DNA of 64,000 nucleotides from Linnemannia hyalina (lineage: Eukaryota; Mortierellomycota; Mortierellomycetes; Mortierellales; Mortierellaceae). The notes beneath the pieces are model-generated. The model made no database searches and had not been told where the DNA came from. It worked only from the letters and a program-made list of their open reading frames with translations. This document shows, one piece after another, positions 22,611 to 35,286 of the stretch. The position numbers and the translations under genes were made by a program. The first letter of the stretch is position 1. The number at the start of each line of letters is the position of its first letter. The stretch is taken from contig JAHRHY010000013.1 of the NCBI GenBank assembly GCA_019671135.1, forward strand, positions 124,001 to 188,000, in the 5' to 3' direction.

Positions 22611-25600
22611 TTACACAGACTCGCCCGACATCCGTGGCGTCTGCAACTCACTCTCTCCACCTGCATCTTCCACTGGAACACTCGACATATCTACAAACGT
22701 CACATCCGGCACCCTCGCCCCTCCAGCTCCAGAACTCACACCAAGGCCCCCACTCGTGGGAGACCTTCCTTGCCCATCCACAACAAGCTCCTGCATCATC
22801 TCCTGTGAGAACTTGCGGGTGTGGTGTTGTTGCTGCGCGGTATGGTAAAGAGAGAACCGCTTTTGCTGTTGCTGCTCCTGGGAGGAGTGATGACCTTGTT
22901 GGTCGCTTGAGGCGCGCCTGTGTTGTTGTTGATCTTGTGAGGGTTGTTGCTGGTTATGGGATGTATTGAACCGGAATTGGTTCAGAATATCCGCCGCGGC
23001 GTGATAGTGGTGGTGAGAAGAGGAAGGATTGGTCCGTTCCAGGAACCAGCGGGATCTGACGACAAGCAAACTTGACACGACTCCTGACTGGATCATCCTG
23101 TCGGCGGCCAGGCCCAGCATCACTTGACACGTCGTCAGGGCGCTTCCTCCAAGGCCTGCGGTAAGATTGGAGACGACGCCTGGGGTTTCAGGTCTTCGAC
23201 CTCTGGATGACGAACGCGCTCCACGACTTCGTGATCTGCTCAAAAGACGAGATCCTCCGGCTTTCTTTTTTTCCACTGAGCGACCTATTCTTTGGGAATC
23301 TCCTTCCTGGGCCTGCGATCCGGGTGTCGACAATGCAGATGTGGATGATGCGAAGAAGGAGGTATCCTGGAGAGGTTGGAGACGGCTCTGGTGGGGGCTG
23401 TCCGATCGGGAAGGTGGGGATAGGTTGATTCCGCGGCGTTCGAGGATCGAAGGTGAGGACATGGGTGGGGAATGGATCCTGTGGATGCTATCGGTTGCGG
23501 TTGTGATGTTGGACTGGGTTCCGTCGTCGGGGGAGGAGGTAGAGGCGACGCGGGATGTTAGGTCCGACATTGCTCTGTTCATACCGCGACTGCCAACGCC
23601 TTGTTGGGATGGTGTTCTTGACAACAAGCCGACACCAGCTCCAGTACCGCCACCGCCGCCACCGATAGGAGTGGTCGCCGCCGAGTCGAAACCCATCACC
23701 ATCAGATCCTGAGCTGTCAGACAAGACCTCGCCCAAAGAATGGCATCATTGAGTTCTTGGAACGACAGCGTCATAATCCCCTCCTCCAGATCCCACCTCT
23801 CATCATCATCCTCCAGTCTCTCATCATCCTCAATCACACCCTCAGCACCCAACAGAGGCCCATCGCCAAGTCGACCAGCAGACCGATTACGTTGGAGAAT
23901 CTGCTGTTGGTGCCGGGTTTGGCCGCCTTGGAAGAGGGGTTTGCACGGGAAGAATTTTTTGAAAAGTGTTGGGTCGTCCTTGGGGACGATTCCTCCTTGG
24001 TGGGAGAGATGGCGAGGACGGTCATCGAAGTGCTCTTCAGAGTGGCGTCCAGCGTGGGGGGTTGGTGGGACGGAGCGGTCGTTGGTGGCGGATCCGTTAC
24101 GGGCATGATGCTGGTTGAGTGCCTGGAATGTGTACGCCTGTCCTGCTCCCGCTCCAGCACTCTCAGGCAAACTACTCGCGACCCTCAGAACAGTAACAAA
24201 GCACCTCGTACTCCTCGCAAGGCAACTCGCCAAACAAAGCGTCTCATAATCATCCTGCCCACCAAGCAATGGCACCACCAAATGCTCAACCCCTCCAAAA
24301 AGCCCCAACCCGCGATCGACCAAAACCGTTGTCGAAATGTTGGACTTTGCACTGGACCGGATCAATTTCGAAAGCACTTTGGTATTCGATGCAATACTGG
24401 TCCTGTGCGACTGGCCACTGGAAGAGAGATCGACATGTCCACCAGAAGCAATCTTTTGCGCCTCGTCGTGGTCAAAGTACCTCGAGACGTTGTACGGGAA
24501 CTGGCGTGGCGCTTCGACAGATGTATCGGGAGCGGCTGAGGAACCAAAGAACATTCCACCGCCGGCGCTGGTGGCAGGTTGACCAAAGTCATGGGTGGCA
24601 ACGAGAGGGGTTCCGGGCATAGAGACGGCGCTTCCGGCGGTGACGGAGGTGTTGGCCATCGACATCATGATCCCGGGCTGGAGGTGGTTTCCACTTGTAG
24701 GTTGTCCCGCCTGATGTGCGGACGGCAAGTCGGTGAGGTGAGACGAATTCCAGGGGTACACGATCCATCCGACATTAAGGTCCTCAGCCCTGTCCAGGAT
24801 ATCCTGTGCGACTGTCGATTGCGCCGCATCAGTCGAGATAGCAACCAAGGGCTTTAGCGGTACAGAGTTGAGTTTTGCGAAAGCCATAACCATCATCATG
24901 ACAGTATCCTTGTACAACCGGTCCATGCATCGGGAGGCGGTCAACATAGCGGCCGAGGTACGTTCCGAGATATGGAGGAGTCGAATGGCATAGATTTTGG
25001 AGTAGTTGACCTCGTATTCGACGATGGCTTCTTGTCGTCGCTGTTTGTGCTGGAGCTTAGTGCGGTTGCCTTCGGGGTCCGAGATATCGATCGACGGTTG
25101 GAGGACACCTTTGTACCGTCCTCCCTCCTGGTCAACTCTCAGCTTCTCGTCCTTGGAACTCCGTCCGCCCTCGGTGGTGTCACTCCCCCCAGCGATGGTC
25201 GCCGAATTGGTGTCAGCCTTGTTGCTAGTCATCGCTGCCACGCCGCGGACCGCGGTACCTGAGAACAACTGCAACAGCGTCATGACTCCAGGAGCGTTTG
25301 GCGTCTTGTCCAGACAGAACATAATCCCGTTCCTCTGTTTCCATGCCGGCTGCTGGTGGTCTCCGTGAGCTTCCTCTCCATGCAAACTGGCGGAAGTATC
25401 AACACGAATGTCCTTAAGATCGTCATAGTCGGTCCTGGAATCAATCGCGTCCAAATGGTTATTATCGCCCCTGTTCGAAGACTGCTGACGTCCATGTCCT
25501 TGGCCCTTTCCACCTCTCCTCCTCAACTTGTTCGCAATCCCCGCAAAGAACCCGGCCTTCTTCACCTTGACACTTTCATGCTTCGCACTATCCCCCGTCA

Positions 25601-27606
25601 ACGACCGCTTCAACGCAATAGCCTCCTGCTTCCTCTCAGCCTCCCTCCTCACCTCAAGTTCCTTCTGATATGCAACAGGATACAGGTACCCCACAAACGG
25701 CGTCGAGACCATCGTCAGCAACACACACATCGCAATCAGGATCACGAACACCCGATCACTAATCACGCCTGCATCGTGCCCAATGTTGAGGATAATATAC
25801 TCAACAAGTCCCTTACAGTTCATCAGGAACCCGATCGAGAATGCTTCGCGCCAGGTCATACCGTTGGCGCGGGCCGCGCTGACACAACCGAGCATTTTAC
25901 CGAAGAAGGAGATGAGGGTTACCATGATGACGAGTCCCCAGGTTTGGCCGTTGTTGAGGAGAGACACTTGTGTTTTCAATCCAGAGCACGCAAAGAACTA
26001 ATTACCCACAAGAATAAAAAGGTGAGTGAGTATGGTGTTACACAGCTAAGGATATTTACGTCCGCGCTCAAATGCAGTCAACGCTAGAAAGAGCCTTACG
26101 ATGGGAAGGAAGTAGACGCCGACAAGATCCTCAATGCGCCGGGTAAGTCCCTCCGCGAATCCCGAGTCGTGTGGGATGAGGAGTCCGACCAAGAAGCCGC
26201 CAAAGATCGCATGGATTCCAATCATGTTTGTCACAAACGCGCTCGTCAACACGATCATTAGCGTGATGGCAATCATCTTTTGTGAAGGCTCCTCCTCCTA
26301 ATAGAACCAAGGAAACAAGTCAAAGAATGGTTAGAACACATTGTGGTTCTCAAAAAATCCATGCGAAAAGTAATAGAAACATCAAGACATACCGAATGGG
26401 TGAGCCGAACAAGAGACAAAAGCAAAGGCCGGACGGCATAGACCAGAATGATACACCACCCAATGGCCATCAGGACAACATATAACGGCATAATGGGTGT
26501 GGTGGCGTTGATCAAACTGACCAACAGGGCCAACAAGACCCAGCCGACGATATCTCCGGCCGCTGCGGCGCAGACGGTAATGAACCCGACTGTTGTGCTC
26601 ATCAGCTGCATCTCTGTTTTAGATCGAGCAGGTGGTTTTTAGAAAGGGGGTTGAAGGGTTAGTAATTCGTCATTGCGCTGTGTAGAAGCTGGGGTAAGAG
26701 ACGGCGAACTTGACGCTGCAAGGAGCGAGGTGGAGGTGTAGAGAAGTAGTTTACCCGCGAGGATACGGGCTAGGACAGGGAAGGCCTATTGGAAATGAAA
26801 TAAAACAGTTGTTACAAGCGCGTTCATTTCTAAACTCACAAAAAAAATGACAAAGAAAATAGTAGCCCGGGATCAAGATCCTCTATCGAAAAGAAACACT
26901 TACAGTAAGACTCATAGCAACTCCACAAGTCAACAAGAACTGTCCAAAAGGCGGCGGCGTCGCTGGCGCTCCCTCACTCGCACCACCCTCCATGGGGCCC
27001 TTCTCAAACTCCTTATACAACAACACCGCAACCCCACAACTAAACACAAATGGGACCAACAACCCCGCAATCGAGATCCCCAACGCATGCTTGGCTCTCT
27101 TCAGAATCAACGTCGGGTCCAACTCCAACCCGACCAGGAACAAAAACAAGACCAGTCCCAAGTTAGAAACAAGGGTCAGGAAGGGGATGGATTGTGGGGG
27201 GAAGATGATGTCGTTGAATCCCGGGATTTGGCCCATGATGGAAGGGCCAAGGATGATGCCGGAGATGACCTCTGCGACAACTCTGGGTTGACGGATTTTG
27301 TGGAATAGAATGTTGACTCCGTAGCAGAGAATTAGGATGATCACCGTCTACGAAAGATGATATGAGTGAGTTATTAATTTTTTGCTTTCGCGAGCGAAAT
27401 AGTAGTGTGAGTCCAGTTGGACAGCATTCGCTGAGTTCAGAGACAAGAAAAAACCTTACCTGGACGAGGAACAGGGGTAAGGGATCTGTCAAGCTAACGG
27501 CAATCGGGTTAGAACCGCTCAGGATGTTGCCTAGAACATTGCCACCATCGCAAATTGGAACGACACCGGTGAAAAAAAGAGAGAGAAAGGGGTCAGCAGG
27601 AGACAC
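22611..27606 (-). CDS. KHA1: KHA1-type K+/H+ (CPA2) antiporter with long C-terminal extension
   Basis: Exons: ?..27460, 27347..26904, 26785..26755, 26613..26393, 26297..26100, 25997..22611; about 1,460 aa against roughly 870 in yeast Kha1. The start is uncertain: the frame reaches NVLGNILSGSNPIAVS, the usual N-terminus, but has only a GTG at 27606 and no ATG. TM segments follow with IRQPRVVAEVISGIILGPS, AFPVLARIL, AAAAGDIVGW (ion-site Asp), IHAIFGGFLVGLLIP and MNCKGLVEYIILNIG, all typical of CPA2/CHX exchangers. The cytosolic part has two USP-like blocks (AIRLLHISERTSA; GGVEHLVVPLLGGQDD) split by Ser/Gly/Gln-rich inserts. Likely role: K+ or Na+/H+ exchange at an endomembrane or the plasma membrane for pH and cation balance. 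Confidence 0.88.
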
Positions 27607-30600
27607 AAAATCAAGGTTGCACAGGCATGCAGATACAGAAATTCAAACGCGAATGCGAATGTTATAGGAGAGTGAGGAGAAGGAAAGGGATGGAGGATGG
27701 AGACAAGGAAGTGAAAGATGAAAGGACCGAGGATATGAGAGATGAATATAACAAAAGACGGATAAAGAGAAGGGATCCTAGGGTAGCTAACCACAGCCAT
27801 GATCTATGGAGGATCCATCCCATGCATCCCATAAACAAGGTCAAGGTTATTTCAAAAACAAAAAATCAAAAAACGTGTCTGTATCCAACGCCCGGATTCG
27901 TGCTTCACCAAACCAAATCTTTGTTCTTGAGTGGCAAATGTATCTCCTTTTTTTTTGCGACCCCTTGCATATACGTCAGAAGCAGAAAGGAGATAGACAA
28001 GGCCGACAAGCGATTCGTCTATTTCTTTTCACTCGCTTCCTTCTCTTCATGCTGTCTATATCCTTGGATTGATAAGCAGTAGACAAGGTTGCTCCGCCTG
28101 ATACTATGAACGAATACTAAAAAAGTCCATAATAGAAAAAAAAAAACGAGAGTAACTCCTTTTGGAGAAAGCCTGATAGGGCTCATGAGGTTCAGCCATG
28201 TAGAGTACCCAAACGAGTCGCCTGCCTCCACCTCTTGCTACTTTTAATTTTTTTCATACACTGCATTAATCAGTTAGCCTTTGAGACTTTTAGCCCCGGG
28301 TAAAAAGCCGTATACACTTATAAAGAAGAGTAGCGAAAGGCATGGATAGAGGAAGGAGGAGATGAAGGAGAGAGAAGGTGTGTGTGTAGTTTGTTCAATG
28401 AAAAAAGGACACTTGTGGCGAGGGGGAAGGAGATACAAAAAGTGATGGCAAAGAACGAACAAAGCAAAAAAAGGAGACGTTCCTTCCAAGAAAGAAAATA
28501 TTGTGTCAGGGGCACACAAAACTCAACATAAGGTAACCAACACTATGCGCTCTCCCTTATTCTCCTACCGTCCGTCCAAAAGTGGAAGGAAAAAGGCGGC
28601 GGGTGAACAAACCATCGTTGCATAAAAAAATCGAGCTCAGCTGCATGCTCCTCTTTCTTTCCTATTATGATTCAACCCCTCATGCGCAATGACAACAACC
28701 CCTGAGCCACCCGTGGGGGGTGACATAGTAGAAACACAACGACGCGAATAGGTGGGTGGCAGTAAGGAAGGGGATAGACCAGGAAACACTACTGCCTGCT
28801 GCATTCGCACTTTTTTTTTTCTCTTTTCTGTTTCTGCTTGTGGTCTTCCTTATGCTTCCTTGGTTTTTTCATGTTCCATCCCACGAGCAGAAAAAAGACG
28901 CGTGGTCAAGGAAAATGAACAAAAAAATATGGTGCATAGGGGGTAAGATAAGAAAAAGACAAAAAGCAAGGGGAAAAATATTACCCAAAGGTAGCGCGCA
29001 TCTCTCCACCCTTCTTCCCCCACATCGCTCTTTTGCATTGTGCCACACACAGCCCTCTCCCTTCCTGTGACTCTCCCAATTCGGTTCCTGAAATGAATAA
29101 CACCATGCCCTTCAATCACATCACATCACATATCACTGGCCACCTTATCTTGGCTAACCTCATCACGTATAAAAATTGTTCAAAAACCAATGTGGGGCTA
29201 TTGTACTCACCACCTTCCGTCGACTTTCCCGGTTCTGCAGTCGAGTTCATCTTCTTGGGGTCTTGACTGTGCGCTCGGGTGGGGAAGAAGGGAGTCTTTG
29301 GTGGAAGGAAAAATAAAGGAAAAGAAAAAGGAAAAGAAGAAAGATAAAGGATGTGCTTCTCTTCTTGGTATCCTGAGGAGTTAGAAAAAGCGAAGAGAAA
29401 AAATAGGAGAGTACGGATTGAAAAAGGAGAAAAAAGTACGACTGGGACAAGAAGAGGGGGGAGGGGTGGGAGAGAAGAAACAGGGCTCTCTCTCAATTGC
29501 TTTCGCGATGGTGTGGTATAGTGTCACAAAAATAAGGTTGTATTCAAGAGAGAAAACAATCGCAATGCAGACGTAATTTAATGCCAAGTATAAAAGATGA
29601 GGAAAAGTGGAATGAATGAATGAATGAATGAATGAGTTGAGAAGAGATGTAAGCGGCTGATGAGTGTCGTTTTGTTTGTAGTCGTGGGTAGAAGAAAGGG
29701 ATGATGGAGATGTAAACTGTCAACAGAACGAAGAATGGTTATTTAACGAGAGCGAAAAGGAAAGAAGAGGGGCAAACAAAGAAAACGAGAGAAGAGGCTA
29801 GGCCTGTATATATACGTCTCTCTTCGCGATACTGAATAAGAGAATAAAGTAAAGAACAAAGCGACCAACAACGCCGATAAGCCCATCCCATCCCTCCGTT
29901 CCTCTGTCACGACCAAGCAACAAGCAAAGTTGACAAAGAAAAGTATTAGCACCCATGTACACACGCGCGAAAGGGAAAGTAGCCTAAGGATTTCATTAGC
30001 CCACTTCTCGCTTGAACTCTCTTTTCTTGCACTCATTTACATCCTTTCTTGGGCCTGTCAGGTCGAATGTTCTTCCACCAAAAGCCATGCGCCTTACTTA
30101 TCTCACACACTCTCTCTCATAGCCTGCATGTTTGTCTACATAGGTATGGACACAATGAACAACAAAAAGTCTTACTCCAACCTAGTACAAAGTGCAAGGT
30201 GTATCGATCCCAACGATCTAAGAGACCAAAAGATCGGACACCTCTTTTGTTAAGGGATAACAAAGGATTCGCCTCATCGCCCGATCGACGAAAATATACC
30301 CTTTTGCTTACTTTGTTCCTGTCTTCTATCTCTATTGAAGCATCTCTTCCATGTCCTTTCCCATGTGTAAGAGAACATACAACTACACCAAGCAAGGGGA
30401 AGTAGAGAAAGGGAGGACGGGGTAAGGTGTATTTAATGAAGGAGGTAGTATTGTCCATTGGCTGCCAGGTGTCCTGATTGGTTCCCCTTCTTATTGGTTT
30501 CAATTAAAGAGACGTGATGGATCCTCATTACCTACTCTTACCTTAATAACGTCCACAGGTAATAAGTAAATCGGCAGAAGTAAAAAACGTAACGAAAACA

Positions 30601-31542
30601 GTGAACATTACAAAACTCGATCCTGTGTCCAACTGTTCCTATTCTGCCATATTTGTAATGGGGACCAGGAAGCGAAGAAGGAAAAAGAGCAAAGAACGAA
30701 TAAAAAGAGCCCAGGTCTATGATTCCTTCACCTTTCAGCAGCGACAGCAGTGAGCGAACGAACGATCACTTTCGCCGTTTATCGACTCGACGAAAGGTAG
30801 GAGATTGTACATGTAGTAGTCAAGGAGCAAAGAGGGTTCCAAGGTTTCAGAATAGCCACTGTGAGCGAAGGGGTAGTGAACGAAATATGTGGGATGACGA
30901 CTGTTTACAAACACGATCATGCCAATGACGATCTACATGTACCTCACCCTCGTCAGTAAGTACTGTACATTTATAAACATAATAAAACCGATGCACCCCT
31001 TCCTGCTGTAGTAACCTACCCACGTTGCTCTCCTTGTCCCTGCCACCAAAGACACACACACATAGAGATAGTCGATAAAATGGGTGACGGAGCAGGGTGC
31101 CAGAGAGAACTTTTTTTTTTCCTTTTCCCATTTACAGTTCTTTTTCTCGCACTAGTGGCGACCACAAGGTCATGCAGAGTAGGCAGCATCCCCTCTAACA
31201 CTTTCTACTTCCGAAAAAGTACCCTTTGGGGAGGTACCCCGCTCTTTTGTTAAACAAATCATTCACATTTTGGGACTAGCTCCTTCATCCATTGTCCATA
31301 AGGACAGGGGGACAGGCTCCCCGCATGAAGAAAACATACAAGCGCAAGCACATACAAACACAAACACAAACACAAACAACAAACAACAAACATTAGCACA
31401 AGAGTATTTACCAGGAAATGGCAGGATCCTTTTGGCGTTTCAATGCAAGAAGAAAGAGACAAGATTGTATTTGTGTGCTATGTGCTATGCTACTACTTCG
31501 AATTCAAAGGGAGAACAACGGGATGAGAACAAGGAGGCAAGG
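27607..31542. other. Gene-poor interval of 3.9 kb
   Basis: Lies between the 5' end of the antiporter gene and the 3' end of the bZIP gene. It is full of pyrimidine- and purine-rich tracts, a (GAAT)n run at 29611-29636 and an AAACAC/AAAC run at about 31357-31392. Frames up to 170 codons occur, but the longest overlaps the bZIP gene antisense and the others lack domain features. A non-coding 5' exon of the antiporter gene could lie here. Confidence 0.5.
29611..29636. repeat. (GAAT)n microsatellite
   Basis: About six GAAT/AATG units inside the gene-poor interval. Confidence 0.9.
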
Positions 31543-34479
31543 CTAGTACTGGTTCAAGCGGTTCATGACCTTGTCAACCTCAGACACAGGAATGACAGGA
31601 CCATGTCCAGAACACTTGGCCTTCGACTTGAGCTCCGCACACAACTCATCAATATCCACATCATCAAAGTTGGGGTGCTTGGCCAACTGCTCCCAGGCCT
31701 GGGGGCAAGGGATCGTCTGTTCACCCTCAAGCAGCGGTTGCAAAGTGTGCTTCGTCTCTCCTTCCTCTGGCACCTCCTTTGATGGCAATACCACCGGTGC
31801 CGGTGCTGGCTTTGTGGTGATTGTGGGTGTTGTCATCGGTGTTGCGTTGGGCCCAAGGCCGTGTGGCGACACGATGCCTGCATTGGCAAACGCATGAGTG
31901 TAATCTAACAAGGGATCGCTCAACAAAGCGTCGAGCGAGTTGTCCTGGAGAGTGTTCTCAACCACGTCATCGTATCCAGCAAAGAAATCCCGAGGATCTG
32001 AGGGGTCGCGGAAATCTGTGAAGAGTGCTTGTGTCTGCTCATACGACAGTGAGGGCGCCGACGTGGGAGCCACAGGTGGAGTGAAGTGAACCATGCCATC
32101 CTTGTCCGTGTGGAACAATGGAGTGTTGACAAGATCGTCAATAGTTGGTGAGGGGCTGTTATCCGAGAACATGGCCAATGACGTTCCTGGACTAGCGCTC
32201 TGAAGTCTCTGGTTGTTAAAGTTGTTATTGCCGGTGGTCGATCCGAACAAGTGAGTATTCATAGGCGTGTGAAGGTTTCCGCTGAAAGTGCCGCTATTGG
32301 TGTTGTGAACTGCGGTGGTGCTGTGAAGGTTCATAAGGGCGCTGATGTCAGCGAGTCCAGGATGGTTGTTGGCGTTGTTGTTAAGTGGACTGTGAAGTGC
32401 CGTGTTTCCGTATGTGTTTCCGTTGCCATCCAACAGCGTCGAAAAGAGGGCCATTTCCTCAGGTGTGGAGTGTCTGAAACGGGGAACGATGCCTGCATTA
32501 TCCGAGGACGAGACCTGAGACATCGTCTCCTGGTCAGGAGTAGGGAGATCATGGTTCAAAGGCGAGTTGGGCACACTGTCACCGCCGGACGAAGGAGGAG
32601 TCCACTGGCGCTCGCTTGTGGTTGGCGTGGGGAGCTTTACATCTGTAACTGCCTTGGCAGCTTCGGCCTGGGCAGTAGTCGCCTTGATCGCCTGGCTCGA
32701 AGGAGGCATAGACGGGGCCGATATCTGTGATGTAGCGTCGCGCTGTGTCTTGGAGATGTTGTAGAGTCCGGGTTGGGAGATGGGGAAATCAAAGTTGAAG
32801 GACTGCTCCTTGAGGAAGTAGTTCTCCGTCTCGAGCTTCTGAACCAGAACCTTGAGGTTAATGTTCTCCTCTGCAAGCTTGGTATCGTCCTTGCCGGGGT
32901 TGAGGTCCTCAAGCTCCTTGATGCGATCCTCCAGCGACTTTACATACTTCTCCTTTCTCTCGCGGAAAGCACGTTGTGCCGCTCTGTTTTGTGCCTATGT
33001 AGGTGTAAGAAAAAGATGAATTTGGTCAGTTTTGGAGGGGTTACTGGATAAACAAACGTTCGTTTGTGTGTAGTACGCTAACGCCAGAAGGGACGTGATG
33101 ATTTTCTAATCGTTCAATGTCGGTATCCCAGTCGTCCCTTTTCCGTGTCCGATGCAAAATGTAACAGAGAGGGGAATCATGCAGACAGGTACTCCTTTTA
33201 GTCCATTTCCTTTTGTTCCTTTTTGAAGACTCTCTTTGCTTCGTCTCAGCCCCATCCCTTGATTCGTGTCCCTCGTTCTTTGATCTTTTGTTCCCGTCAT
33301 CTCTTTTCTCTTTTCCTTTGCTTTCCTTGCTTCCCCTTTCCTTCCTCCTTCCTTTTCCATGTTTTCCGCGTTGTCTTTCTAGTTTTGCGATAGGAAATAA
33401 GAGTTTTCCTTCCGACAATTCTCTTCATTTGTCCTTTTGCGGGAGTGGAAAGAAAAGGCGCCGTGTTTTTTTTCTACATTATTCCATGACTCGGACAATT
33501 CACATGTGTCGTCCTCCGCTTTGTTTTTGCCACTGTTGCTTGTTGTCAAGTTCGTGGGGTGTATGTGGAATCTATGATGCGAGATATTCTTCCTTCCTGG
33601 AAATCCGAATCCTGTGACCATGTTTTGTTCATCTCTTGTGAAGAGTGTTGGGGGAGAGATGTTGTTTCTTCCAGCTACGGTATGGTGGTGGCATATATTT
33701 GTTCCCGTCGGACCGAGAGGAAAATATAGGCGGTATAGACACGCTCGTACCTTGCGTTTGGTGGTAGGCTCCGTGGTTAATGGCTTGCGTCCAGCCTTCT
33801 TGGGTGCTGGCTTTCCATCCCCCGGCGTGCTTGTGTCATCTATTAGATTGAAAATGAGATAACGAGTGCTGGGTTAGCGAGTGGTTGGGGACATCAGCGT
33901 AGTTCGGGTAACTAGGTCGTTGGTTATCCTCCTCTTATTTCTTGTCCCTTTTCCTGGAAGCCAGTCAAGGCCCTCTTCTTCTTATTTTACTCTCTTCTTA
34001 TTGTGGACAATGTTGAGTCAGGAGGAAAATGTGGGTCATCTGGGACCACAGAAAAAGCTCCTGCTGGATCAGAATCTGGATCTGGATGTTTGAGAACTCA
34101 CCAGAGCTGCCCTCCCCTTCCGAGAACTGTCCGTCTACAGATGGTTCCTCTAATATTGGATAAAATATGCAAACAGCTGTTAGCTAATTCCACTACTTCG
34201 ATACGTAAACAAAGGCACCGTTTGTCCTTCACGAAGGACAACAAGGACGGAAATGAAGGACATACGGTTGTAGTGATCAGACTTGTGATGGAGATGACTG
34301 CCATGACCGAGGCGCTTGTTGTTTGCAGCTGAGGAAGGGTCCTCGTACTGCTCCTGGTGCTGTGCGATGACGCTTGAGAGCAGTTCCTGTGCCTCCCTGT
34401 TGGACTGCAGCATCTGTGCCCAGTCGTTGTCGCTGACAGGAACCGTGTAGTCGCTTAGGGTTGCAGGCTGAAGCGACAT
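31543..34479 (-). CDS. AP-1-like bZIP transcription factor (Yap1/Pap1 family)
   Basis: Four exons: 34479..34266, 34149..34102, 33839..33751, 32994..31543; all GT-AG; 600 aa. The basic region spans the third intron: KRK at the end of exon 3 joins AQNRAAQRAFRERKEKYV, the NxxAQxxFR DNA-contact signature of fungal AP-1 factors, then a leucine zipper (LEDRIKELEDLN, LAEENINLKVLVQKLE). The C-terminus has CPQAW...DELC...AKCSGHGPVI with Cys spacing 22 and 9, identical to the Yap1 C598/C620/C629 redox domain, overlapping the nuclear-export-like segment VDIDELCAEL. I see no cysteine in the last exon outside this triplet. The expected role is nuclear accumulation under oxidative stress and induction of antioxidant genes. 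The third intron is unusually long, 756 bp. Confidence 0.93.
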
Positions 34480-35286
34480 GTTGGAGGAGTTGATTGGAGC
34501 TTGGTATGATTGAATGTGGAGTATGAGCGGTAGATAGAAAAAAAAAGAAAATAAGGTGGAAGGGAGAGGTAACGGGCTAGGAAGAGAGCCAATAAGAGGT
34601 CGAGAGTACAAAGATGGTCTGTTGTTGATGTGTGCTGAAAGAAGAGGGATAAAAGGGGGAAAGAAGAAGAGATAATGAAAAGGAGTGAAGGGTCAAACGA
34701 GCTGAAGAAGTGAGCCGACTGACTGCTGTTGCGAAAAGAGGGCAAAAGAGGGAGGGGAGAGCGGGCTGTGGCTTAAGAGGAGAAGAGGTGGGATGGAAGG
34801 ACGGGGGCTGGAGTGATGATGGTCTCTTATGTGTGCAAGGAAAGGGGTGGATAATGGGCGGGAAAGGGAGGTGCTACGAAGGTTGAAGGTGGAAGGAAAA
34901 GAGGAGAGACAAATGGAAATATAATAGAAAAAAAGAAGCAGAGACAACTGTGAACACGAAACATTGCATGGATCTAACGGGACCGACACGAACATTGAGA
35001 GGAAATAATGTCATTCAGGGAACAGGGTCTTCAACTGCGCATACACGGAGGATTTTTTTATTTCTTCATAGAGCTCAATTGACCCTGAGCCAGGTCTCGT
35101 TGTTGTTGTTGTATGCTTGGCTCAGCTGTCAGCTGTCTATTTCCTGCCTGCACCAGTCGAGCTCGTCTCCCCATTTGCCGAGATAACCCTCGCCACCAAT
35201 CATGCAAATCACGGGTCCAGTCGTCTCCCAATGTCTCACTCTCTCACAGCCAAAACAAACAAAGCGCCGCTTTCCCCTCGTCCCTA
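34480..35286. other. Promoter/intergenic region of the bZIP gene
   Basis: The minus strand is strongly pyrimidine-rich from 34500 to 34920 (5' leader and promoter of the bZIP gene). No separate gene is recognised. Plus-strand frames here are antisense to, or read over, the next gene. Confidence 0.45.

Noticed and set aside
23757..24539. 260-codon plus-strand ORF
   Set aside because: Lies fully antisense to the antiporter's long last exon and has no domain; a shadow of GC-rich codons.
30049..30405. Plus-strand 118-codon ORF in the gene-poor interval
   Set aside because: Low-complexity composition, overlapping frames on both strands, no domain, signal peptide or splice context.
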